The notes: generated from the letters alone by a model not told the origin. A DNA stretch of 64,000 nt from an uncultured Prevotella sp. (GCA_900314935.1 OMXE01000005.1:1-64000); one strand, 5' to 3'; shown: positions 5,475 to 14,498, numbered from the stretch's first letter. Program-made: numbers and translations.

Positions 5475-8400
5475 ATGAAAAGAATTTTACTACTAGCGAT
5501 GATGTGTGTCGTAGGGGTAATCCTGCATGCACAGACAGTAACACTTGCTGTTAGCAGTGACAATCCGCTACAGTCACAGATTGAGAGTCTTGGAGCGTGT
5601 GATCACCTGATTATCACCGGAGGACTAACAGCAGCGGACCTAGCTCTATTAAACTCCACAACGTACTCTCAATTAGCAGACGTAACCACTCTAGATCTTA
5701 GTGGGGCAACAATTGAAGGCTTCTCTACAATGGCTGATATGAGTATGAGTAATCTGCAGTATCTCAATCTGCCAAGTACGTTGACCGATGTCAAAGAGAT
5801 GAAGAAACTCAAGAGCAAAAATGCATCGTTAAAAACCGTGCTTTCTTGTGATGCCTCAAATACAAGTATTATCAAGTCGTACGCATATTCGTTCGAAGCA
5901 AACAGTTTACTTAATGCCTTATCTGCCTTAGGGATGATTGCGCCTGATTCCAACTTTAGAATGGCAAAGTATGTGACCATGGCAGGTGAATATGGTGACA
6001 GAGACTTGCATGGTTCCAACGAAGGTGCCAATTTTACGAATGCACCAGCTGTGTGGGATTTCACGGGTGCCCATTTTGTGGACTGCGTAGTTAATTCATA
6101 TCCACAAATAAGTCAATACTATGCTTATGATGACCAATACGAGACAGGTCAAGCATCAACACCATCTGGTAGTTATGCCACAAATGCTTTCTACTATTTT
6201 AGCAAGGATAATAACTACACGAATGCTGTAGTAGATATCAAACTTCCTGATGTCAATATGAGTCAGCTACCTGCCCGTAGTCTTTATGATTTGGGTAAAA
6301 CAAATAAGAGCAACTATCTGCTACTGCATCCAGAAATGACATCGGAAGCATTTGATGCTCAGTTTACTGTAAATGACAATGGACAAATACAACCTTCTGG
6401 TTTTGCACCATTGGATTTGGTAATACCTAATTGCTACACTCTTTTAGATTATGAATGTGCCTTGGAAGCTCATATCAAATCATTATTGATAGGCAATGGA
6501 AACGGTAATAAGTTAGTTGTTCAAGGAGGAGCTTTCAGAAGATGCAAACAACTAGAAGATTTGGATTTCGTTGCAGGAATCAATGAGTGTTGGTTAGGTG
6601 ATGAGGCATTCAACGAGTGCTATAGCATGAAACATATCGCTTTGGCAGAGGGTATTGTGTCTTTAGGCGCTGGTTGTTTTTGTAATAGCCAACACTTGGA
6701 GTCTATCCGTCTTCCTGAGTCGTTGGTATATGTGGGCAATGCCTGTTTTGACAACTGTCTCGCATTGAGTAGTATGACCATACCCAGTAATGTTGAGAAG
6801 ATAGGAAAAAAGGCATTTCGACTCTGTCCGATTACAGACTTCTATCTGACAACAACCGATCCAGATAAGATTCCAGAAGTGTGGAGTTTAGGAACAAGTT
6901 ATACTTCTTTTGATTCGAATTGTACTTTCTATAATAGCCATTTGTGGGGATGGCAAACGATTAATGGTGTTGATGCTGAAGACGATAGGCAGTTATTAGC
7001 AACAATGACTTGGGATCAGGCAACCACCTGGTATTACTCTATGATTAGTGGAATGGCCGTGCTACATTACCCTGAAGAACTTGCCGCAAAGGTGAGGGCA
7101 AGTATTTCCGACACTTACAGTGCCGAATCATCGGATCATGTAAAACTCCCGATGTGGCAAGATGTCAGTAAACGTGATAATATCCCTGGTGCAGATTTAG
7201 GTTCGTCTGGAACAGGAACATGGACTAAGGATGGTTGGGCCCAGTTCCTGCTGATGAAAGGATATCAGCCGGGAGAAGAAGATATCGTTTATACCAAGGA
7301 ATACAGCGACGTATGGTACACCATGTGTTTCCCCTTCGACCTCACTGATGAGCAGTTGGCCGCCGCTTTCAACGAGACATTCAACATCGTTGACTTCAGT
7401 GGTGTAGAGTATAAAGACCCCAGTACACATGACGTTGAGAAAAAGACCCTAATCCTTCATTTCAACAAGGTTGCTGTTACCTATTACAAAGATGTATATG
7501 GTAATATTTATCATCGCCTTTGCGAAGGGGGTACATCCCAAAATGATATTTATTGGGGTGAAAAAAACCAAACCCTTTGGAGAGAGCAACATGGTACTTT
7601 TAGTTATAATGTCTATATTGACGATGAAGGAAACATATATCACCATGTACATCCTAAAGGTGGTAAATTGAATACGAACAAGACAAAGACGTTTGCTATA
7701 AGTACTGAAGCAGGACTAGGAAACCCCGATAATGCCGTTATCATCGATGGTATCTTGGCCGAGGCTGGACATCCTTACATGATCCACCCTGCTATCGGTG
7801 TGAATCCAGGCCAACCCAAGAAAGCTTGTAACTTGGCTGGTATCACGTGGAAGGTAAGCCCTAACGAGGAGCAGCAATCAACAGATGACTACCGTGATCA
7901 ATTGTTCTTGAATAAGTCTCGAACAGTAAATCTGGGGCATGCTAGTACAAAGGATGAAAATAGGCATAATTATTATCAAGCCGACTATTCGAGTTTTGGT
8001 TATTCTAATAACGAATATACATTTATTGGTAATGCAAGGGCATTCAAGAAAGGAAAGGAGAATGCGGCAGGCGATGAGCCAACATTCACAGAGACGCCGC
8101 CTGTAAAACCTGTTATTCCAACAGAACCACCGACAGAACCAGATGTGGAAGAGATGGATGAGCCGACAGCTCCTACAAATCCTGCAACGGACCCTAAATA
8201 CACGGATAGTTTCAAGACGTTGTTCCAGACAACAAGGTGTACTGTTACAAGTTGGAGTACAGGAACTGCTGTTGTAACGAACTATACGTATGGTGATGAT
8301 TTGATCTCATATGATTTTGGAGACTTCTTCTTCAATTATGATGGGTACTCATATGCTAACAGATCTGTCCAACATAATGAGAATTGTAATTATGCAGAAT

Positions 8401-9152
8401 TGGAGGCATATTTAGGTCCAGCCTCAGCAAATGACATTACAACGAAATTTGCAAACCTCAAAACTCTGGCTGGAGAATATGCTAATGATCTGGCAAGCTA
8501 TGAATCATCGTATGCTGGCTATCTAACACAATATGCCGCATATCAAGCCAATCACGATTTGTGGGAGAAGTACAGAACAGACTCGTACAACTATTCGCAT
8601 TCTGCAGAAGTGCAGCAGGAGTATGAAGACAAATTAGCAGCATACAACGGTAGAAAGGAAGCATATGAGTCTGCACATGAAACCTGGGAAACCAACGTGG
8701 CCAAATACAGGGTCAAGATACCTCAGTATGCTTACTTCTTAGGTACGGCACAAGGAGCAACTTATCCAAAGTATTGGCGTGAAAAATCAAATGACCAAGA
8801 TCGTCCAGGAGGTAACTGGACGCAATATACTGCTATCATCAAACCGAATCAAACAGCTATTGACGGCATAGAGGCAGATATAGACAAAGCTAATCCGAGT
8901 CCCAACCCTAATACTGCCAAGAGCCATGAAATCGCATTCAATGAGCCGTTCTTCTTCATCGATGACACCCCGCAGGGCATCGCCACCCTCATCGAGAAGA
9001 TTGAGAAGGAAGAGGGTAAGGCTCCTAATGTTGAATACATGGATATCGTGGTAAGCATCGATGGTAAGATCGTCAGCCGCGACAAGACCACCTTTGAGGG
9101 CCTGCCCAAGGGCGTGTATATCATCAACGGTAAGAAGTATTACGTAAAGTAA
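5475..9152 (+). CDS. Giant secreted BspA-like leucine-rich repeat protein
   Basis: A 1225-residue secreted protein. Residues 1-19 are a signal peptide ending HAQ. Residues ~25-480 carry BspA/TpLRR-type repeats (SLGAGCFCNSQHLESIRLPE, then VYVGNACFDNCLALSSMTIP). A middle domain follows, then a Pro/Thr-rich linker (~875-905). A Tyr/Ala-rich helical stretch comes next (~1000-1095; repeats of the type LAAYxxxxxAYxxxHxxW). The end reads KGVYIINGKKYYVK, like the C-terminal domains of many Bacteroidetes surface proteins; type IX export is plausible because porT is in the window. The family includes adhesins, but the ligand is unknown. A small acidic protein follows 13 bases downstream. Confidence 0.8.
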   Translation: MKRILLLAMMCVVGVILHAQTVTLAVSSDNPLQSQIESLGACDHLIITGGLTAADLALLNSTTYSQLADVTTLDLSGATIEGFSTMADMSMSNLQYLNLPSTLTDVKEMKKLKSKNASLKTVLSCDASNTSIIKSYAYSFEANSLLNALSALGMIAPDSNFRMAKYVTMAGEYGDRDLHGSNEGANFTNAPAVWDFTGAHFVDCVVNSYPQISQYYAYDDQYETGQASTPSGSYATNAFYYFSKDNNYTNAVVDIKLPDVNMSQLPARSLYDLGKTNKSNYLLLHPEMTSEAFDAQFTVNDNGQIQPSGFAPLDLVIPNCYTLLDYECALEAHIKSLLIGNGNGNKLVVQGGAFRRCKQLEDLDFVAGINECWLGDEAFNECYSMKHIALAEGIVSLGAGCFCNSQHLESIRLPESLVYVGNACFDNCLALSSMTIPSNVEKIGKKAFRLCPITDFYLTTTDPDKIPEVWSLGTSYTSFDSNCTFYNSHLWGWQTINGVDAEDDRQLLATMTWDQATTWYYSMISGMAVLHYPEELAAKVRASISDTYSAESSDHVKLPMWQDVSKRDNIPGADLGSSGTGTWTKDGWAQFLLMKGYQPGEEDIVYTKEYSDVWYTMCFPFDLTDEQLAAAFNETFNIVDFSGVEYKDPSTHDVEKKTLILHFNKVAVTYYKDVYGNIYHRLCEGGTSQNDIYWGEKNQTLWREQHGTFSYNVYIDDEGNIYHHVHPKGGKLNTNKTKTFAISTEAGLGNPDNAVIIDGILAEAGHPYMIHPAIGVNPGQPKKACNLAGITWKVSPNEEQQSTDDYRDQLFLNKSRTVNLGHASTKDENRHNYYQADYSSFGYSNNEYTFIGNARAFKKGKENAAGDEPTFTETPPVKPVIPTEPPTEPDVEEMDEPTAPTNPATDPKYTDSFKTLFQTTRCTVTSWSTGTAVVTNYTYGDDLISYDFGDFFFNYDGYSYANRSVQHNENCNYAELEAYLGPASANDITTKFANLKTLAGEYANDLASYESSYAGYLTQYAAYQANHDLWEKYRTDSYNYSHSAEVQQEYEDKLAAYNGRKEAYESAHETWETNVAKYRVKIPQYAYFLGTAQGATYPKYWREKSNDQDRPGGNWTQYTAIIKPNQTAIDGIEADIDKANPSPNPNTAKSHEIAFNEPFFFIDDTPQGIATLIEKIEKEEGKAPNVEYMDIVVSIDGKIVSRDKTTFEGLPKGVYIINGKKYYVK

Positions 9153-9165
9153 GGAGGACTGAACC

Positions 9166-9411
9166 ATGAAGAAATATGTAATACCTATAACGGAGCTTTT
9201 CCGCACAGACATGGAGAACTTCGTATGCGCCAGTCCAACTGGTGAACGTGAAGGACAATGGGGTGCCGGTCCTGGTGACGGTAGCGATCCATATGCCAAT
9301 GATGATTGGAACAATGAGGGTTATGGCAATCCGAATGAACCCATTGAATACGACGATGGTATCATCGACTCACAGGGTAAAGCCTGGGGCGATCTCTGGG
9401 ACTGGGATTAA
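9166..9411 (+). CDS. Small acidic protein following the BspA-like gene
   Basis: An 81-residue protein with the Bacteroidales opening MKKYVIPITELFRTDMENFV, a CASP segment, then a tail rich in Gly, Asn, Asp and Trp ending LWDWD. It has no signal peptide and no known domain. GGAGG lies 7 bases before the start, and the gene begins 13 bases after the BspA-like stop, so the two are co-transcribed. From memory, short proteins with this opening and a Gly/Asp-rich tail are frequent in Prevotella and often sit beside surface proteins; their role is not known to me. A precursor peptide or a periplasmic helper are both possible. Confidence 0.65.
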   Translation: MKKYVIPITELFRTDMENFVCASPTGEREGQWGAGPGDGSDPYANDDWNNEGYGNPNEPIEYDDGIIDSQGKAWGDLWDWD

Positions 9412-9476
9412 GATGTAAGAAATATGAATTGTAAACCTTAATATCCCAACAAACTTGAGTTAATTATGTTACAGAA

Positions 9477-9507
9477 GGGGCGCGCCGTGAGGTCCGCCCT
9501 TTTTCTT
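9477..9507 (+). terminator. Terminator of the BspA-like operon
   Basis: Stem AAGGG(G)CG / CGCCCTT with one bulged G around a loop containing CCGTGAGG, followed by TTTTTC. The loop word GCCGTGAGGTC recurs in the minus-strand terminator at 13948-13981. Confidence 0.7.
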
Positions 9508-9679
9508 ATATCCGTTTGATCCGTACCATCCGTGTTCGTTTCTTGTCATGCAGATTTCGCTGATTGCGCAGAAAGATTTGCGTTTTTCTTAAGCATTCGA
9601 GCAAAAACAGGCAGCTAAACGTAAGTGAATGAAAAACAGTAGCTTATGCCACTGGTTTTGTTTCCTGCGGTTTTGCCTT

Positions 9680-9744
9680 CTAAAACCATAGGTATTGGCG
9701 CCCAAAACCATAGGTATTAGCGTCTAAAAGCATAGGTTTTGGAA
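9680..9744 (+). repeat. Three 22-bp tandem units
   Basis: Units read roughly CTAAAACCATAGGTATTGGC three times, with the third diverging (AAAAGCATAGGTTTTGG). Function unknown. Confidence 0.65.
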
Positions 9745-9951
9745 ATGGGCTTTCTAAGGAACTGAGGAATCAAGGACAATATCCGCATGATCCGTATTAT
9801 CCGTGTTCGTATTATTGTCATGCAAATTATGCAGAATTCCCAGAATCCTCAAATCCTTAGACATTTGAAAAATAGGGCAACATATCCCGTAAGACTTCTG
9901 AAATGCCCAGCCACAAAGGGTTTCACTAGCGGGAAATGTTGCTCAACATAT

Positions 9952-9989
9952 CCCGTACATTTCCCGTAGATTTCCCGTAGATCTCACAG
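9952..9989 (+). repeat. CCCGTAGATTT block, left arm of inner inverted repeat
   Basis: Repeats of TTTCCCGTAGA ending AGATCTCACA. Near-complementary, with a few mismatches, to 10421-10458 in the opposite orientation. Together they frame about 430 bp that includes a minus-strand promoter-like TATCTTTG. Confidence 0.6.
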
Positions 9990-10274
9990 AAATACAGATT
10001 TTTTGACACAGGAACATATTAAAAGACAGAATAACATAAGAACAAAAAGGATAGATGATGAACAGTTCTTTGGTTCTGCAAAGATACGAAATAGTATTAG
10101 GAACACCAAAAATAGGGGGCTGTAGCGTGCAAAAATCCGTTAAGGAATCTCGTCGGAATGTTAAGAAACACAAAGTATGGCAGTTTCTGGTAGAAAGTGC
10201 CATAGTTTCTATCAGAGAGTGCCGTACTTTCTCATAGTGAACATGCTATATTATTATTGCTTTCACATCAGAAT

Positions 10275-10360
10275 AAACGGAAACGACAGAGCAGCGAGAG
10301 CAGAACCAAGCAGGCTTGAGCTTTGCCAAGTCGTGATGGAGGAAGACGATAGTCAAAATA
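10275..10360 (-). repeat. 86-bp inverted repeat, right arm
   Basis: Exact reverse complement of 230-315. No gene overlaps it. Confidence 0.9.
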
Positions 10361-10641
10361 AAACGGAATAACGGAAAAATGTTGGTTCCGCTTTCTGTGT
10401 GACTATAAAACTCTCAGTGTGAGATCTACGGGGGATGTACGGGAAATCTACGGGAGATCTTTTACAAACATCTCCCGCTCCTCAAACGCTTTGTATATCG
10501 ATGTCTCACACGTTTTACGGGAAATGTTGGGGTAAAAACATTACATACAGTTATTCTTCCTAGATAAAACCTATTCTGCGTCTTGTTTCGTGTTCAAGGT
10601 GCCAATTTGGCATCTTGAAAGCTCGATATATCCGCATAATT

Positions 10642-11007
10642 TCAAACGCCAAGAACTACAGCTGGGTCGATATTCAATTGTCGGCTTAGTTCTCTGCCGA
10701 TTTTTAATGTGGGTTCGCTTTTCCCATTCAGGATCTCGCTAACACGGGCATTACTGAGACCAAGCATCTCAGCAAGTTTAGTTTGCGTAATGCCCATCTC
10801 ATAAAGACGTAACTTAATGACTTCTATCAATGTTGGCTTACTAATAGGGTAATGGATTTCTTCATATTCCGCCACCATATCAGAAATCATATCCAACTCC
10901 AAATAACTGGGATCATCATCTGGAGTCGAGTCATTAACCACTTTAAGCAGTTCATCTATTCTCTTCAGAGCCGCTCTATAGGCAGCTTCGCTCTTAATCT
11001 GTGCCAT
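10642..11007 (-). CDS. higA: XRE-family antitoxin of a second HigBA pair
   Basis: A 121-residue protein with an N-terminal helical half (EAAYRAALKRIDELLKVVND, DPSYLELDMISDMVAEYEE) and a C-terminal helix-turn-helix (TQTKLAEMLGLSNARVSEIL). This layout, with the HTH at the C-terminus, is that of the antitoxins paired with HigB-type (PF09907-like) toxins. It starts 2 bases after the stop of the toxin gene, so the two form one operon. It probably represses the promoter at 11321-11352. Confidence 0.85.
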   Translation of the reverse strand: MAQIKSEAAYRAALKRIDELLKVVNDSTPDDDPSYLELDMISDMVAEYEEIHYPISKPTLIEVIKLRLYEMGITQTKLAEMLGLSNARVSEILNGKSEPTLKIGRELSRQLNIDPAVVLGV

Positions 11008-11009
11008 AC

Positions 11010-11306
11010 CTATATGTTCTTTATGTCTTTTATTGCTTCATACTCTGAATGTGTTCCAACAAAGCGGATATAGACCGTTTTGGGCGTAAACAGTATCATA
11101 ACAACCATGCGATAGTCATTGCCTTTGATGTTGAACACATACCTTTGATTGCCTACGGCATCTACGCTGTTAAATGTATTCTTTATATCAGCGAAACAGG
11201 TCCATTCGGACTTCTTTGTTTTCTCGTACCAATACTCTAATGCAGTCTTTGATTGAGGGTTTATGGTATAATAGTCAACCAATGTGCTTTTAGATACTAT
11301 TCTCAT
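11010..11306 (-). CDS. higB: HigB-type mRNA interferase toxin
   Basis: A 98-residue toxin. The sequence shows the HigB pattern: N-terminal MRIVSKSTLVDYY, the conserved ALEYWYEKTKKSEWTCFADI helix, VGNQRYVFNIKGNDYRMVV, and the C-terminal YIRFVGTHSEYEAI. In this family the RYVFNIKGNxYRL and FVGTHxEYD motifs are the hallmark. It acts as a ribosome-dependent or free mRNA endonuclease. The frame is complete. It is distinct in sequence from the HigB at 839-1156, so the two systems should not cross-neutralise. Confidence 0.88.
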   Translation of the reverse strand: MRIVSKSTLVDYYTINPQSKTALEYWYEKTKKSEWTCFADIKNTFNSVDAVGNQRYVFNIKGNDYRMVVMILFTPKTVYIRFVGTHSEYEAIKDIKNI

Positions 11307-11320
11307 ATTATTCTAGGCTA

Positions 11321-11352
11321 CAAATATAGCAACGTTTTTCGTTATTACCAAA
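11321..11352 (-). promoter_or_regulatory. Promoter of the second higBA operon
   Basis: On the minus strand TTTG (11352-11349), 20 bases, TATATTTG (11328-11321), 14 bases before the toxin start. The spacer contains AACG-AAAAA-CGTT, a weak dyad that could be an operator. Confidence 0.65.
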
Positions 11353-11453
11353 TATTTTTCGCTAAATCTTAAAATCTATTCGTCTTAAGAACTCAGGAAA
11401 TAAGGATATTCTGTGTTTTCCGTGTTTTCTGTGTGAAATACATAGAGAAAAAC

Positions 11454-11501
11454 GGTGCACCAATGACGGCCAGCATTCTTCTGCAACCGTCATGGCGCAC
11501 C
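11454..11501 (-). terminator. Terminator of the small secreted protein gene
   Basis: Long stem GGTGCACCAATGACGG with CCGTCATGGCGCACC (one bulge), followed on the minus strand by GTTTTTC. Confidence 0.65.
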
Positions 11502-11539
11502 ATGCCCCTCAAGGGGAGTATTGTGTTCTTCTAGTACTC

Positions 11540-11926
11540 TTAATCCAAATTGTTAACAGCAACCACCTTTCCGGCGGAAACGACATAGAGCACCATTCCT
11601 TCGGTGTTCCCGTTGTTGTCGAGTTGCATCACGTATTCGCTTCCAGCGGGGGCGTTTCCCACGCTATAGTTCATCGTCCCCACCCCATTCTTATAGATCA
11701 GCACGCTCACGTTCATGAGTGTTTGGCAAAACCTTATCCCCACTGTTCCATTATGATTGTCATACTCCACTTCTACCACAGGGGTATACTGAAAGAGTCT
11801 GTGAGGGCCATGAACAACGATTGGCACTTCGTCCACAGGATAGAAACTATAAGTGTTAGCCACTGAATTTATCGGGCAAGCAAACAATGCTGCCAAAGTA
11901 ACATTAATAAACTGTTTTTTGTTCAT
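11540..11926 (-). CDS. Small exported protein, DUF3244-like
   Basis: A 128-residue protein with a signal peptide (residues 1-~23, cleavage near SVANTYS) and a beta-rich body: VVEVEYDNHNGTVGIRFCQT, NVSVLIYKNG, YVMQLDNNGNTEGMVLYVVS. The size, single beta-sandwich pattern and lineage resemble the DUF3244 family of Bacteroidales exported proteins, but the match is from memory. The ligand or role is unknown. It stands alone with its own terminator (11454-11501) and a TACTTTTG-type promoter box just upstream near 11957. Confidence 0.55.
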   Translation of the reverse strand: MNKKQFINVTLAALFACPINSVANTYSFYPVDEVPIVVHGPHRLFQYTPVVEVEYDNHNGTVGIRFCQTLMNVSVLIYKNGVGTMNYSVGNAPAGSEYVMQLDNNGNTEGMVLYVVSAGKVVAVNNLD

Positions 11927-12106
11927 TATAAAAATTTTAAATGATTAATTAACGGCCGCAAAAGTACAAATATCGAAAATACCGTGCAAGAAATGTCTCT
12001 GTTTTTTTTTGAGGGGTGCTGCATGGCCTTTTTACGTAAATAATTACATACGAACGAGTTGCAAAAAACGCAGCGCAAAAAAGCACTTAAAATGCAGCAC
12101 ATTATC

Positions 12107-13672
12107 CTAGATTACACACCCTTTTACCCTCGTTTTAATAGCTCTTCTCGTACTATTACTGATTCCCATGATATCAGCTACTTCTTGGTCGCTCTTGCCT
12201 ATATGGTATAAAATCTCGAAGAACTGATAACGGGGCGAGAGTTGGTAATAATCATTCTCCAGATGAGTAACAAAGGTACGATCGAGTAGCTTGTAATACT
12301 CGATAAAATGGATATAATCATCTTTGCTCCATTGTGATACAGTACCTCCTTGCATGATGTGATCGTAATTCTTCCTGCCTTCGATATGAATCTGTATTTG
12401 ACGCTCACTGAGCCATGTAATTTCCTTCCTCAGACTTTTCACAGTGGATTCCACATCTTGATGTGACAACTTGAACTCCTCTATCTTCTGACTATATGTT
12501 TTAATAAGGTATTTGTTTTGAATCATCTTTTTGCTATTCTGGCTCTCGCGGTAGCGGAAGTAGAGAATGATGAGGGCTAAGGCGAGCACCAGTAGAACGA
12601 TAATGAGGATCGTGTTGCATATAATCCGCTGACTGCGCTGCTCTTTCATCTTATAAACATAGGTGTTCTGCACGTTATGAACGTCGTGTTCTTCCCGCTG
12701 GCGCGCCTCGATATCCCTAGCCTTTATAACCGCTCTACTTGTATGATACGCCTGTTCATACCTCTCCTGCTTCGCATATAGCCTCATAATCTGTTGGAGC
12801 ACAAAGATGCGCTCACCTGGATTGGAAGCAAGGTTGCAGGCCTTATAACAAAGACTGTCAATGGCAGCATTGTCAGCACCCTCGCGGTGGCGTATCTGCG
12901 CCAGCGTGACGTAACCCACGCTGTTGGGCCGTATATCATTACCCTTCTTCGCATAAGCATGGGCAGCGGGAAGATCGGTCTTCATGGTAACTGCAGCGAT
13001 ATAGTTGTAGAAGTCCACGCGCTGGGAGTCGGGCACATCTTTCATATAGGTGACACACTTGTCAAGGTAGTGCTTGGCGCTGTCGCGCTGATTCATGCCG
13101 GTATAGACCTGCGAAATGAACACCAAGGCATAAGCAATCCAGTTGCTATCATTGGCCATGGTTGACAGGGCGAGGTTGCGACGACCGTAGGACATGGCCA
13201 GCTGGTACTGGTGCTCGGACATGTTCCAGTCGGTGAGACTCTCGATGATTTTATGACGGATGGTGAGGTCGTTGATGTCCTGGGCAATGGCCTCCGCCTT
13301 TTTCATGGCGGTGAACGCCTGCGGCACATGACCCTCCTCATAGTAGGTTACTGCCTGATAATACAAACTCTCGGCCAGTCGCTCCTTGTCGTTGAAGTTG
13401 GTGAACACATCGACGCACGAGCGGATGATGGTGTCGGAGGGAACGGGATGGTAGCGCAGGTGGTTCAGCTTGACAGTGACCAGGTTGTAGAGCGCCTCAT
13501 CGTATACGGATAAGTCGGACGGGGTGACTTGGGTAAGACAGAACTGCGCCGTGTCGAGGCGGTTGTCGTTCAAAAAGGTGTTGATCTCCATTAGACGGTC
13601 GCTGTTGGACCTGCAGGCAGCGAGAATACAAAGGATTGCCGCTGCAATGAATAGTTTCCTGAAATTTTTCAT
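12107..13672 (-). CDS. Membrane-anchored TPR regulator with C-terminal HTH
   Basis: A 521-residue protein. The N-terminus is a lipoprotein-type signal (AAAILCILAAC). Residues ~25-330 are tetratricopeptide-like helical repeats (ESLYYQAVTYYEEGHVPQAF, QVYTGMNQRDSAKHYLDKCV). One membrane segment follows (IICNTILIIVLLVLALAL...). A cytoplasmic coiled coil comes next, and a C-terminal helix-turn-helix (SPRYQFFEILYHIGKSDQEV, ADIMGISNSTRRAIKTRVKG). This is a one-component envelope-to-DNA regulator type common in Bacteroidales. Its signal and targets are unknown. It is encoded opposite to the hybrid two-component gene, with an 850-base gap between them. Confidence 0.75.
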   Translation of the reverse strand: MKNFRKLFIAAAILCILAACRSNSDRLMEINTFLNDNRLDTAQFCLTQVTPSDLSVYDEALYNLVTVKLNHLRYHPVPSDTIIRSCVDVFTNFNDKERLAESLYYQAVTYYEEGHVPQAFTAMKKAEAIAQDINDLTIRHKIIESLTDWNMSEHQYQLAMSYGRRNLALSTMANDSNWIAYALVFISQVYTGMNQRDSAKHYLDKCVTYMKDVPDSQRVDFYNYIAAVTMKTDLPAAHAYAKKGNDIRPNSVGYVTLAQIRHREGADNAAIDSLCYKACNLASNPGERIFVLQQIMRLYAKQERYEQAYHTSRAVIKARDIEARQREEHDVHNVQNTYVYKMKEQRSQRIICNTILIIVLLVLALALIILYFRYRESQNSKKMIQNKYLIKTYSQKIEEFKLSHQDVESTVKSLRKEITWLSERQIQIHIEGRKNYDHIMQGGTVSQWSKDDYIHFIEYYKLLDRTFVTHLENDYYQLSPRYQFFEILYHIGKSDQEVADIMGISNSTRRAIKTRVKGCVI

Positions 13673-13947
13673 CTTTTTATATTTATAATTAATACTAATT
13701 GAGAATGCTTCCTCTTACCCCACCCCAGCTTCGCTTACCCCTCCCCTTCGATGGGAGGGGAGTTGGTTACCACTGAGATACTGTAGTTCCTACCTAACCA
13801 ACTGACCCGATGGCCATTGGCTCACCATCCCTTCGATGGAAGGGGAGGTGGTTACCGCTGGCTTGTTCGACTCCCCACCCCTCTTAGGGGCGGGGTCCTG
13901 GCAAGGGGGGCGGGGTTCTCTCTCTTACAGAATAAAAGGGTCTCCAT

Positions 13948-13981
13948 AAAAAAAACAGCGTCGACCTCACGGCCCACGCTG
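13948..13981 (-). terminator. Minus-strand terminator
   Basis: 6-bp stem CAGCGT/ACGCTG around a 14-base loop containing GCCGTGAGGTC, followed by TTTTTTTT on the minus strand. The loop word is shared with the terminator at 9477-9507. Confidence 0.65.
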
Positions 13982-14113
13982 GATACAACATAACTAACAA
14001 AATAACCTAATAAAAACTTCTAAATATAATTTAAAAACCAAAACATAACATATATAACTAACTGCTAAACAATCTTTCTTGATAATCTTTCTCAGATTTC
14101 TGGTGCAAAGATA
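13948..14113 (-). ncRNA. Candidate short minus-strand transcript (promoter box to terminator)
   Basis: TATCTTTG at 14113-14106, then ~120 A/T-rich bases without a plausible frame, then a stem CAGCGT / ACGCTG (13981-13956) and eight T on the minus strand. The implied RNA is about 150 bases. It could be a small RNA, an attenuated leader of the TPR regulator gene, or a scar where a gene was lost between promoter and terminator. The -33 box is weak. Confidence 0.35.
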
Positions 14114-14229
14114 CGATGTTTTTTCAAACATCTCTTCATCTTTTGTATCAGCAAATTTATTTTTTGTACATAGACGCATTTTTCTACAAATGACACCCCT
14201 CATTTCTTCATTCCAAATGGAGGTCCAAG

Positions 14230-14264
14230 AAGGGGAGTAATATCATCACGACATCGCTCCCCTT
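14230..14264. other. Perfect 8-bp stem with 19-base loop
   Basis: AAGGGGAG (14230-14237) and CTCCCCTT (14257-14264). No T-run follows on either strand, so it is not an obvious terminator. Confidence 0.4.
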
Positions 14265-14490
14265 GTAGAATCTATAACAATTTTACTACTTGTCCATGAA
14301 ACGAGTGTATAGGACACGGACTCACGAACGAGTGCAAAATTACGTTTTTTTTCAATACGTCTCTTCTTGAAAAGTTACACGAACTTTGTTTTTGAGGTTT
14401 TTGATGTAGATTTTTATCGGCAAAAGGGCAAGAAATACACAAAAAGAAAAAAAAATGAAACATTTATAAAAGTTTTCGGTTTTTTTTCCA

Positions 14491-14498
14491 TAACTTTG
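14491..14498 (+). promoter_or_regulatory. Promoter -7 box of the hybrid regulator
   Basis: TAACTTTG, 24 bases before the ATG at 14522, matching TAnnTTTG. The -33 region is T-rich without an exact TTTG at the best spacing. Confidence 0.55.

Larger units (their letters stand above)
9412..10641. other. 1.2-kb gene-free repeat mosaic
   Basis: No credible gene. In order: the terminator; ATCCGTGTTCG-type fragments related to repeat A (9512-9545 and 9780-9830); three 22-bp tandem units with AAAACCATAGGTATTGG (9680-9744); TTTCCCGTAGA direct runs (9950-9990); a minus-strand TATCTTTG box (10087-10080); imperfect hairpins around 10177-10240; the right arm of the 86-bp inverted repeat; and an inverted copy of the TTTCCCGTAGA block (10421-10458). 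The short frames present read repeats. Confidence 0.7.

Noticed and set aside
5669..6064. 131-codon minus-strand frame inside the BspA-like gene
   Set aside because: Antisense shadow of a long coding gene; no start context or domain.
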